From Pomphorhynchus laevis (lineage: Eukaryota; Acanthocephala; Palaeacanthocephala; Echinorhynchida; Pomphorhynchidae): a stretch of 64,000 nt of DNA. The stretch lies in NCBI GenBank assembly GCA_012934845.2, contig WNNJ02003636.1, positions 1-64,000 on the forward strand, read 5' to 3'. The translations under genes were made by a program, and so were the position numbers. Of this stretch, positions 54,344 through 64,000 are shown one piece after another; within the stretch, counting starts at the first letter, position 1; each line of letters begins with the position of its first letter. Below the pieces are notes generated by a model. That model saw nothing but the letters and a program-made list of their open reading frames with translations. It was not told the origin of the DNA and ran no database searches.

Positions 54344-55960
54344 TTTTGCTGTAGGCAGCAAAACGATCGGGGACAGACATGATGTCGAGTGCCTCGCCCA
54401 GTATATGTGTGGTGACAGTGGATATGAGTTTGTAATTGTAGTTGGATAGAATGTTGATGAGCCGGATGGAATCGGTGGAAGAGGGGCGTTCGAGGCGGAT
54501 GTTGAACTCGCCAAGAATGAATGAAGGAATGGATGACAAAGAACAATGTGAAAGGAGTTCAGCGAGTTCGGTAAAAATAAGGAGGCAGAAGCTGATGAAT
54601 TAGAACGGTATACAATGGCAAGATCCAGAGTGATGGGGTTAGAAGAACGACAAGTGAGCAATTCAAAATAGCAAGAACTAAAAGGGGGAATGATTAAAAG
54701 AGGCTGGCTTACGGGCGAATACGACAATGCCGCGATGGTTAGAGAATTTAGACTGGGATGAGCCTAGGGGGCAGCCGGATTTGTCTAGTGTGCAACCGAC
54801 AGAGAGCAAATGCTGAATTGAGATGTCGTCTGAATCGGAGTACCATGATGCGGCGAGGCAGAAGTGATCGATTGATTGCTTGGTGAATAGGTTGAGGATA
54901 GGATCGGATTTATGTGGAATAGATCTAGTATTGAGGAGGCCGAGGCGGAAACCTTGTGTGGTGGTGAAAGGGGCTAGCGGAGAATACACATAGGGGAGAC
55001 GAAGCGCCATCGAATTATGAGGCGGGTGTTGATAACTTGAAAAATTCCGTCGATGTTTCAAATGGAGAGGGATGTTTCGCCGTTTTCCTCGCGACCGCGT
55101 TTTTCGATGTGGCGGAATAGAGTTGAGCGATTTCTGTAGTGGTGCTATCGGGTAAATGTGAGTGCTTGTAGAGGATATGAGTGTAAATCGTTGGGAGAGG
55201 ACGGAGAACGCGTGAGTGCGATGCTTGAAAACAATTTTCAGGAGAGGGGCTGAGAATATTAGATTGAGAAGATTTGTTTTGGCAGATGAATGCGACAGGA
55301 GAGATGTCGTTAGAAAATGATGATTTATTCACAGGAACAAGATACGAGAGGATGTATCTGAAGGCGGAAACATCGTGGTCGAGACGTGCTTGTTGAGATA
55401 AGGAGGTGGAATGAGTGATATTAGTGACGATGACGCAACGATCGCGAGTAAGGAAAGCGCTTCCGTAAAGGAGGAGAAGTGACGTGAGTGGGTGAGATCA
55501 CGATAGGAGATCTGGCAGTTGAGGATTTTAAGGGAGTAGGTTTGACGGCAGGAGATATAGAGGATGAAGATAATATAGATTGTGGCAATCGATGTTTTTA
55601 TCGGTTATGAGTGTATAGGTTATAAGTGAAAACTATTTTGATTGATGGATTTAGGTTTTTGCGAAACTAGACAGGAGGGACGGGACGGGGTGTCGGGGAG
55701 TGAAGATGACATGGGATGGGAAGTGTACATGGTGACAGGATCAGTGAGTGAAGAAAGGACATCGGAAACAATCGGGGAGTTTGAGTGGACGTGTTGGATG
55801 TTGATATTTGCTGATATGAGAGGTTGCGGATTAATTTGTTTGCGCAAAATCCACATCGGATGTTTTATTTAGACTTACTGTTGTTGCAGGCGATTGTTGT
55901 CCAGACGCTGCAGTCGTTTGTCATGCACTGTACTTGCAGTTAAGCATCAAGTAGACTTGA
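54344..55960 (-). mobile_element. L2-B LINE, 5' part: endonuclease and ORF1
   Basis: The endonuclease is in frames 54678-55061 (TRSIPHKSDPIL) and 54268-54546/54336-54539 (ILGEFNIRLERPS, ILGEALDIMSVPDRFAAY). ORF1 is in broken frames from 55940: finger VQCMTNDCSVW and IRCGFC, a Ser/Pro-rich linker (55620-55856) and an RRM-like part (55015-55332). It is the only L2-B copy here that reaches ORF1. It abuts a CR1-like endonuclease fragment at 55965. Confidence 0.75.
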
Positions 55961-55964
55961 GATC

Positions 55965-56340
55965 AGTAGCTATCGTGCTCCACGCTTATCAGAAGATGAG
56001 CGTGGAGCACAATAGCATACACAAATGGTCATGGTGACGTCACCTGATTCTATCATTAAAGAAAATAAATCCATTCGTCCGACGCAATATGAAATGGAGT
56101 TCCTTACGATAATTCTGTTAGCGACGTAAAAGGCAACTCCACCACCTCGGCATTTATCATGTCGGTCTGTTTTAAATAATGAGAAGCCTGGGATGGCAAT
56201 ACAGGCATCACTAATCCCACTGTGAAGCCAAGTTTCAGTAATTGCAAAAATCGACATATTGATGTGAGACAAATAACAACTAAACTCATCAAACTTCGAG
56301 ACTAAGCTGCGAACGTTAAAACATGGAATTTCCAGGGGAT
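55965..56340 (-). mobile_element. CR1-Q LINE endonuclease start
   Basis: Frame 56272-55970 reads SIFAITETWLHSGISD, KCRGGGVAFYVAN and ICVCYCAPRSSS, preceded by VRSLVSKFDEFSCYL. These are the first blocks of a CR1-type AP endonuclease. It ends in a perfect 12-bp inverted repeat (55975-55986 and 55999-56010). Confidence 0.7.
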
Positions 56341-57660
56341 GTTTACTATTCTTCGAAGTTTTATGCAGGACACCATGGAATGAAATTAAGTCTCCTAAGA
56401 CGCTACACCGTGATCATTAAGGATTAACTTCTCCCAACGTGCAAATGGACTTCGTCGGCCCACCTGGAAATTTCAGATACAGAGGTCATTTCACCTTGTT
56501 GACGCCTGTCATGTGGCTCATTTTTAGCGAATGAGTTGTTCGCGCTCCTCAACCGACAGATCCTTATATATTTGCACATAATTACCCATTAGTCTATAAG
56601 CTCTACTAAGGATGCTATTAGCTTAATCATTGGAAGCACAGACCAATCAAAGCAGTCTTTTTCTACCATTCTCATACCTTTTACCTATTCTATGAAGGAC
56701 CAATACCTCCAAGGATTCTGCTAAATGTTCCTCTCCATCTAGAAAAATACTAGACAAGATCTTTCTCATTGAAAAAGTGGGAAAGATCCAAATCCGTCAT
56801 TTTTTGGGAAATGACGGATTTGACTCGTTGATATTATCGAAAATTACTCATCTTAATCTGTTTAGGTTAGGCCTCGTCCCTCTTATGTTATTCGAACGTG
56901 CGGGCCGGTCAGGTTGCTGCGCCGGATAACTTGCCGCAGGAGCGACTTTACTAAACGGGGAACATAAGTCGTGTTTCTGGACCGGGATAGACCGTGCTAT
57001 TGACACAAGCTCCAACTGCAATAGTGCTAGATTCCAATACAAGCTCAGGGTTACCATTTGGTCTAACAAAGCGGTTGAGACTATGTGGCAAGAAAATTCT
57101 TGCGTGATTATGTGATGTCCTACTCAAGTTTGACCGATCGAACACCTGGTAGATAAGGATGTTGCACTCGCATGATGTACACGAATTCGTTGAAATATGA
57201 GCATTATCTCTTTTTGCTACAGGTAATGCAAGTTTATCTTGGTCACATTCATCAGACCTAGAATCGGCGTCTGGGGAAATTGTCATGGTTGCAACATCAT
57301 TGTCAGGTACAACAGACTTCCGATAATCCTGGATATACCACTGGGTGAGATGCTTTAAGGTGGATCATGACACAGGAGAAGCCGCATATGAATTTACCAC
57401 TCCGATACTTGGACATGCTGAATGATTTAACCCTCAGTACTGTCCAAACACCACAATCGTCAGTGTCACATCTAATTTCCAGTTGGGTGAAGGAAGAATC
57501 AGAATCATACTCCATCTTCTTTGAGCTAGACTTTTTAGGACGTCCCATTGACTACTTAATACAGAATTTCAATACATAGCTTGTAAGTAGTTATGACAAA
57601 AGAATTCTTTATCCCAGAATAATCTGGAATGTATGATATCTCTCTAAGTACCAAAATATG
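56341..57660 (-). pseudogene. CR1-Q LINE ORF1 and leader
   Basis: Frame 57548-57303 begins MGRPKKSSSKKMEY and carries the finger (IRCDTDDCGVW, FICGF). The linker follows in 57286-56951. Near 56850-56400 the minus strand reads KILSSIFLDGEEHLAESLEV, LHRIGKRYENGRKRLL and MIKLIASLVEL, the RRM-like domain. Three or more breaks. The leader at 57610-57640 contains GAATAATCTGGAATGTATG (plus strand), the single-copy form of the L2-A leader repeat. Confidence 0.65.
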
Positions 57661-57666
57661 ATTAAA

Positions 57667-57826
57667 AAAGGAGGGAGTGCGACCTCCACCGCGCTCCCTC
57701 CTTTATCGCATTCAAACACCTCCTCCGTCCACACCTTCTCGACACCTGATTCACAGTCTTGTTTTGTTGTGGTCATGTAAGCGTGCGCTGACACGCATTT
57801 GCCACGTTAAATAAATCTTTATTTAA
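57667..57826 (+). mobile_element. L2-B LINE, very short 3' end with 5' inversion
   Basis: Only the last about 25 codons and the 3' UTR, hairpin at 57781-57796. A 15-bp inverted copy of its own start (14 of 15 match) precedes it at 57667-57681. Confidence 0.8.
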
Positions 57827-57837
57827 AAAACGTTGCA

Positions 57838-58000
57838 TAGATCGTTGTAAGATCGTCGTTTAGATCGTTGTATATATCGTTGTAAGTTCGTCGTTTAGAT
57901 CGTTGTATATATCGTTGTAAGTTGGTCGTTTAGATCGTTGTATATATCGTTGTAAGATCGTCGTATAGATCGTTATAAGATCGTTCTATAGATCGTTATC
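57838..58000. repeat. Minisatellite, about 35-bp unit
   Basis: Near-perfect repeats of a 35-bp unit made of two related halves (AGATCGTTGTATATATCGTT and GTAAGTTCGTCGTTT), then shorter degenerate AGATCGTT units to about 58040. On the minus strand it lies directly downstream of the RLE leader motif at 58054-58084. Confidence 0.85.
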
Positions 58001-58053
58001 AGCACCCTTTGATCGTCTTATAGATCTTTGTAAGATCGCTTGTATGTTATTAA

Positions 58054-58084
58054 TCTTGTGTGTTTAAGCTCTTAAATTTTTTGT
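58054..58084 (-). promoter_or_regulatory. Conserved leader motif of RLE elements (copy 4)
   Basis: The minus strand reads AAAATTTAAGAGCTTAAACA then CACAA. It has the same palindromic centre as at 1112 and 9620. A minisatellite rather than a cysteine-rich frame follows. Confidence 0.4.
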
Positions 58085-59334
58085 TTGTGTATTTTATCTC
58101 TTTATCTCTTTGCAGTATAAAATATGTATTTATTAAATTATTTAAATGATTTTGAATAAAACCAGTATTAAAAAATACTTCATTAAAGTTGAAAAATAAA
58201 AACTAAATTTATTATTTGAATGTTCCTCTAACAATTAATTTTACAACAATCTTAATTGCTTTAAAATGTTATTCTTAATGATGATGCAAAGGTATTGCTA
58301 GCACAAAGAGTAATAATGTGAAATGTCATTTACAGTGCTATAATACTTTCATAGAACGATTTTATATTTATATGTTGCGATGTAGGTGCCGTTATGAAAT
58401 ATTAAATTGCTCAACACATGAACACTGTTTCAGAAACACTTTTCTTTTGTTGAACACTTCAAATCAAATCAGCTAACTGAGCCTACGTATTTAATATAAT
58501 TATAAAATAAACAAAACATAATGATGCTAAACCAAAATTTAATAATTAAATAATAAAATAAATAATTGTTTTTAGATTTTCTATAATTTAAATCAAGTTA
58601 AAATAAAAATTTGAAATTTAAAATAAACGTCATTTTTATGAATTGACTAATAAATAGCATACGTTGTATTTAAATACGAATTAGAGGTCATCAGAAGGAA
58701 CTAAATTTTGCAGTGTTTTAATTATATAATTTAAGTAGTTAATTTTTACGGACTTTGACTTCATTAAAATTGATATTTTCAATGCTCGTTGACCACATCC
58801 GTAATTAGTAAGAATCTTGCACCAATTTTTAATCGGTTCACGTTTTTGCTCGAATATATCTACTAATTGCAACTAGTTGCTAATACTCCATTGGACTAAT
58901 ATTTTCAACTGAAAAACTAATTATCTACATTATATATAACATATATTTTATGCTTTGTTGTTACCCACTTCAGACGTCCTAAGATAATTTGTGCTATGCT
59001 ATATTGATCTAATAGTTTTGCGATAATTTATTGACCGTCAATTTTGATATGAGCCGCATTTTTGTTGCTTCATATTAATAATAGATCCATATATTATTAT
59101 ATATTTTGCATATATTGTACATCAAGTACAATATATTACATATATTGTACTTGATGTATTTGTGAGCTGAAATTTTTCTGATTGTTACACGATATTATCC
59201 TCAAAGGTATTGATCTTATTTTTGATACGGCAAATATAAGTATAGTTCATTCCTTCAAATATGTAGGTCATGATTAAATGGTGTTGGTAACATAGAGTTG
59301 ATAAGAACACAGGAAGCAATATGCAGGCAAACAC
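58085..59334. other. AT-rich, no gene seen
   Basis: No frame above 65 residues and no similarity recognised. A short direct/inverted run of ATATATTGTACATCAAG lies near 59105-59160. Confidence 0.5.
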
Positions 59335-60175
59335 GTTCAGAGCGCTAAAAAATCAAAATTAACGAGCGATCTGAGCTTCTCGAGAAAGTAGATCGAGTTA
59401 TGAGAAACTCGAACGAGCACGCATCACTAAAGGGATCCTCTTCATGGTTGACATTAATACCTACACATGACGCAAAAACAAGGCTAAGTAATGCTGAGTT
59501 TCGTGATGCAGTGATAGCCAGATATGGTGCGTTACCCCAGATGCTCCAACAATGTGTCAGTGTGGTGCTTCGAATACTCTTCCGCATGCATTTTCTTGTC
59601 CTCAAGGCGGCCTCCCTTCGATGAGGCACGATATTGTACGCGACCTCATTGCACAAAATCACAGAAATTTGCAGCAATGTTTAAATTGAACCCACGCTGA
59701 GTCCAATTTATACGAAGGTTTGCTTTACTAACAACGTGACAACAACCGATAGATACGCAAGACTCGACATTGTGTGTTCCTGGATCTATGGAGACAGGAC
59801 AGAGCATACTTTTCTTGACATATGCGTTTTTAACGCACACGCTCAGCCCAATACCTCAAGGAGTATAATTTCCTGCTTTGAATTTCATGCGTCGAGAAAA
59901 AGTATCAAATATCTTGAAAGAATCGTGGATGTCGAGCGTGTCTCTTTTACTCCCGTTATCCTCTCATGTTACGGTGGAAACGGCAAGGAATGCGCAACAC
60001 TGTTCCAAAAGATAGCAGGTGAAACGGCTCGGAAACACCGGACTTTGTACGCGGATGAAATTCGAAAACTACGATCTCGCATCGGCGTGCTTCTCGCAAA
60101 GATGTGTTCGCGCTGCATCCGCGCTCCACGTTCTGCAATCCATCGTCCTTGCGGAATTTATTGTCCACATTGATC
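59335..60175 (+). mobile_element. RLE retroelement, C-terminal part with nuclease domain
   Basis: Reads MRNSNEHASLKGSSSWLTLI, then in the next frame CQCGASNTLPHAFSCPQGG (Cys-Cys-His-Cys knuckle) and MRHDIVRDLIAQ. Frame 59736-60173 (145 residues) holds RYARLDIVCSWIYG and HTFLDICVFNAHA, the D...D pair of a PD-(D/E)xK-like nuclease, then RVSFTPVILSCYGGNG and LYADEIRKLRSRIG. The family aligns with the 3057-5210 element at the knuckle but is distinct in sequence. Two or more breaks. The tail ends near AATAAATAAATT. Confidence 0.7.
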
Positions 60176-60566
60176 AGATTGAATAAATAAATTAATTAAA
60201 GGACCCATTTGCGGGTACCTTTCTAATTGTAAAAAATTAAATTACAAATATAAAATATATTATTTATAAATAATATATTAACGGATTTATTATATATTAT
60301 TATATTATAATTTAATTATATATTATAATTAATATATTAATATTTTAAATATAATTAATATATTAATTATATATATTAATCATATAAAGTTATTAATTAT
60401 ATATATTTTCACATATTTATTATCTACATATTCATTTTTTATTGTTCAAATTAATAATTACCATAATCTTTCAGTTACTATTTGAACTTATTTTTTCATT
60501 AGTAGACTTTAAAGTTTATTTTTGTGTAATTTAATTAAAGTTCAGACAGAATTGTTTTTCGTTTAG
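60176..60566. other. Very AT-rich stretch before the host gene
   Basis: Dominated by AATATATTAATT-type repeats. No gene seen. Confidence 0.6.
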
Positions 60567-61671
60567 ATGTGAGTTGTTATGAATTACCAACCAAGGCAGC
60601 ACGTGTTTCTCGTTCTCCTAGTTTGTTCACTATTTCGTCGGATACATCTCAAGAACAAGAGTATTTTCCTACTATTCTATGAAAGCGTTTTGATTTATTC
60701 ATTTCTGTTATACTTAATTTATCTAGAATTGAACCATTTTATCACTCTTCCGGCAACGATGCAGATGATAGCGACTCATCTTATTCATGTCATTCAACAG
60801 TTCTTGGTAATGATCATTATGGACTGATTTCCGGTGCTAAAAGGAGAAAAAAGCCTCAATCCCCTTCTACACATTCTAGAAAATTCAAATCATTAGTTAA
60901 ACGCAAATTGCAGGTTCCTAATCTAATTATACTTACTTATATTTGTACATTTCATGCAAGATTTGCTTTTACTATAGGTTATTGATATTTTTGATCAATA
61001 CAATGACCCCGATTTTACAGTGTTTGATGAAAATCCGTTTAGCAAGGCAATTGTCAAGTAATGTTCATCACTAATTTTGCTGTTTTGCATGCTGGATATT
61101 GTTTTAAGGGTCGTTTTATCCGATTTTTAAATTGAGCATATTGCATTTACCAATATGAAAAATTTTAAATTTTAAATTGCAAATAAATCTGTTTTGTTGT
61201 CTTATGAGGCAAAAACTACATTCAAGTTTATTGATTGTAAAAGGCAAAAAATAGCTATTAGTCCAACTGTCTACTGCAAAACGATAGAGAACAGTAATTT
61301 TGTATTTAAAAATTATAATGACCACTAGACTAATATTTGCTCAAACACTATAATCTAAAGATAACAGCAGCAGTTGTTGAACATTTGTGATTTTAAGTGA
61401 TTTGAAATAAATAAAAAATACGCATACTGATTGATGTTTCTAAAACAAGCTATAATAAATGTTAGAAGGTAGCATTGTATATGATGAATGATCTCTGTAG
61501 TGATACATACAATTTCAACTTAATCGTCTAATCCGCAATCTACATCATTTGTCTTTTAGACTAACACGGGATATATTTACATTACCTTGTCGAGAAACAG
61601 AATGTGCTGAAATTGAACATTTCGTAAAGTCACGTATCGGCAAATGCTTAGGCGGGCAAGTATATTTACAT
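60567..61671 (+). CDS. ORC1: Origin recognition complex subunit 1-like gene, partial (four exons)
   Basis: Exons 60567-60660, 60727-60913, 60978-61057 and 61560-61671 join in phase with GT-AG introns of 66, 64 and 502 bp and give about 157 residues. The first three encode a Ser-rich, acidic then basic, disordered segment (HSSGNDADDSDSSYS, GAKRRKKPQSPS). The fourth reads LPCRETECAEIEHFVKSRIG then GGQVYLH, matching the segment just before Walker A in ORC1 (human [27 protein letters not shown]). ORC1 is the AAA+ ATPase that marks replication origins. The Walker A exon (expected GxPGTGKT) was not found in the remaining 2.3 kb, so the gene either continues past the window or is a fragment. CDC6 is a weaker alternative: it lacks the LPCRE/GG pairing. 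The first exon may begin earlier. Confidence 0.6.
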
Positions 61672-64000
61672 GTTACTTCTTGATTTCTTGCAACTATGTA
61701 TATTTAACATGCTTGATTATCGTATGCATCAGGTATTTGTTTGACAACGAATTTGTTTGCCTATTTACAACTTAAAGACAAACATTATGTAAATTTAATC
61801 AATTTCAACTTGAATCCGAAAATGGTTAAATCCGAAAATGAACATTGTCGCTGTTTATTTGCGAATTTTCAGCCAATCAATTCCAGATGGTCGTATTTGC
61901 GACTAATCAGTTTAGATAAATTATTTCAAACATTTTCGCTGTTTGTATTCAAACTTTACTGAGATAATTCATTTTAGAACTATCCCTCTTTTCCTGACAG
62001 CCTGAGATACAGGATATCACCACAACTATTGTGAATGCTTACTTCACAATAGTAAAGTCTATTATCTACAACTGGACGTTTAGTAATTTGTGATAAACTT
62101 CTGGATATCCATTTATAGCTCTTTACAACTCTATGCATATCAACTAAATAATTTTTATAAACTTTAATCCAAGAGACGGTATACTTAGACACTAAGATAA
62201 TCACCGTAAGCGAACCCCTTGCGAATTGTAACTTGATTTCATATAAGCTGACGGATACAGACATTCAAGATTGGTAACTTCTTTGGATATACGTGGCAAC
62301 GCATTTGGATATAAATACTCTATCAGCTGTTTTTAGATTACAGTTAGGTGATCTGAAAGACATGTTAGGTTAATATATGTTAGGGTAAGACATATTAGGT
62401 AAAGACATGTTAAGTTAAGTGAGTTTAAACAGCTCTTAAACATGTATATCTTTGGTCTGACTGACTAACTACATATTCAATATGTATTTATTAAAGTCTT
62501 TAGTGAATCATCAATAAGGATACCTTTACTATTTAGCCATGATAACAATTGACCAACAAGCTACTTAATAAGTAATCGTTAAACACATTCTTAACGTCGA
62601 ATCCCATATTTTAACAAATTTCATGTTTACAAATTTCATTAGAGGAAATGCGTCATTAGCGTGTATTTGGCCCAGCTGCTATGCTGTGTCTAGGAATAGG
62701 GACGAAAACCTGGTAGCATCGCAGTTCCACCTGATGACCTCTAATCCTTATTCTGATACATCGTATGGTATTCATTAGTCAATTTATAAAAATTAATTTT
62801 TATTTTAAATTTTAATTTTAAATTTTAACTTGATATAAATTATATAAAATCTTATATAACAGTTATTTATTATTTATAATTATTAATTATTTAATTATAA
62901 AAATTTTATTTAGCATTATTTTTAATTTATTAATAATATAAACTACGTAGACTCAGCTAGCTGATCTGATTTACCAATTTGTGTGTTGTTTATCAATCAT
63001 TGATTACAGTCTCAAATGCTCATTGTATGCTAGCATTTAAAATTGAAAAGCTACAAATCACCTGTGAGTAAATTTTGAATATTTACGATCATTATAATTC
63101 ATAAAAATGTTAAAATTTTTTTGCGATGTTTCGATGGCTACTGTCATCACTAATCACACAATGAACAATAATAGTATTTTTATAAATTAAACTTTAAATG
63201 GAGCTGCTCTCGCTTTGTAGTGAAGAGAAAAACAATAAAATACAGTGTAGATTAGAACGAAATTTTTTAAAATAGATCAACTAGAAAATACAATAAAAAG
63301 TAAGATGTTGTTTAGAAGAGCGTAGCACAATTAACTATCTATAAACCCAAATTGCTATATTCAATAATTTTAAGCGTGAGAAACAAAATCATACGTTAAA
63401 ACACATAATACAATGGAAGAGAAGAAGTAACTTTTTCTATTTGCAACGCTTTACACTACTTTGTATATTTTGGTTTCTTCTTTCATTATTAAACTTTTTT
63501 TTACTCTGGACATATGTTTAAATGCATTTTTTGTCTTGGAATTTTAAGGTATTTAGTAGATGTTACATGAATACACTAGACTAAGATCGAGGACTCCGCT
63601 GACTTTAGTATTTATTTAGAATCGGCAATATCATAAACCTTAGACTCGACAGAAGGTTTCTTAATCTGCAGTAAAATAAAATGTCTTTTTAGAAGTTAGT
63701 TTTTCTTAATATATGTGCCATAGCATTTATTAAATCTACGTACTAGTCATAACTAAGGATCTCTTTTTTACAGTTTTATAATCATTTGTTTGATTTTTGA
63801 CGTATTGTAGCTTTAAGAAAACCAAACTAAATCAAGAGTGTTTCGGTCATAACGTTCTTTTTTATGCATTTGTCGTGCTAATGCTTGCGAATATTATTTT
63901 AGTTGAAGCGATTAATTAATTCGTTAATAATGCGTCAATAATCGTGATTATTGAATAACTTCAAATTTTAAAAATTCCGGACAATTAAGAACAAACAAAA
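61672..64000. other. AT-rich intronic or intergenic DNA
   Basis: No exon with recognisable similarity. A perfect 11-bp hairpin lies at 62025-62053. Degenerate GTTAGGTTA-like units occur at about 62340-62420. The frame 61980-62264 (-) of 94 residues resembles nothing known to me. Confidence 0.5.

Noticed and set aside
56411-56530. Plus-strand integrase-like scrap (reading QMDFVGPPGNFRYRG)
   Set aside because: Only one short block resembles an integrase core, and the minus strand of the same DNA reads as the ORF1 RRM-like region of CR1-Q, which fits its neighbours better.
61651-61661. GC-AG donor at GG|GCAAGT in the fourth ORC1 exon
   Set aside because: Reading on gives GGQVYLH, which matches ORC1 better than ending at GG; a GT donor at 61672 fits.
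62340-62420. Telomere-like TTAGG array
   Set aside because: Units are degenerate and irregular (GTTAGGTTA, GTTAGGGTAA, ATTAGGTAAA) and too few.
62680-62720. Possible Walker A exon for the ORC1-like gene (reading LGIGTKT)
   Set aside because: It lacks the G-x-x-G-x-G-K-T pattern, has a stop two codons later and no supporting splice sites.

Overview
The window is AT-rich animal DNA, probably from an invertebrate. The introns of the one host gene seen are about 65 bp, there are no bacterial-style gene clusters, and almost all recognisable coding sequence belongs to retrotransposons. The species cannot be named from this sequence. About 48 of the 64 kb is a graveyard of transposable elements nested in one another. 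The only host gene I can support is a partial ORC1-like gene at 60.57-61.67 kb on the + strand.

Layout. 1-7.95 kb: a tandem duplication (about 4.9 kb unit, roughly 99% identical) holding a minus-strand reverse-transcriptase element of the restriction-like-endonuclease type ('RLE element'), non-coding DNA and the 3' end of an L2-type LINE ('L2-A'). 8-20.9 kb: LINE fragments on both strands, including a young RTE LINE inserted with a clean 16-bp target duplication into an older LINE ('LINE-V'). 21.1-26.6 kb: a near full-length L2-A with a 10 x 20 bp repeat array in its 5' leader, inserted in an older LINE ORF1. 26.6-29.5 kb: a Ty3/Gypsy pol fossil. 29.6-35.1 kb: two CR1-like LINEs in opposite orientation. 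35.1-43.3 kb: a Penelope fragment between 27-bp direct repeats, then one CR1-like LINE split by two copies of a second L2 family ('L2-B'). 43.3-45.5 kb: a Penelope-like element with GIY-YIG domain. 45.5-48.8 kb: two head-to-head L2-B copies. 48.8-50.8 kb: mostly unassigned AT-rich DNA. 50.8-57.8 kb: L2-B interrupted by L2-A, next to another CR1-like LINE. 59.3-60.2 kb: a second RLE element fragment, then ORC1 and AT-rich DNA.

The most unusual object lies inside the Penelope element at 43.62-44.57 kb. It carries four type III hammerhead-ribozyme-like motifs: two in tandem on the minus strand with a 321-bp period and two in tandem on the plus strand with a 322-bp period, joined as an inverted pair. 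This is the layout expected of a retrozyme-like or ribozyme-bearing satellite unit that hopped into a Penelope element. A second theme is a 3'-terminal hairpin found at eleven L2-A/L2-B ends with compensatory base-pair changes, suggesting a selected RNA structure read by the element's reverse transcriptase.

How the parts work together: L2-A, L2-B, CR1-like, RTE and Penelope elements encode their own reverse transcriptase and nuclease and have repeatedly inserted into one another. Nesting gives an order of events: CR1-like LINEs and LINE-V are the oldest, and L2-A, L2-B and RTE are the youngest.
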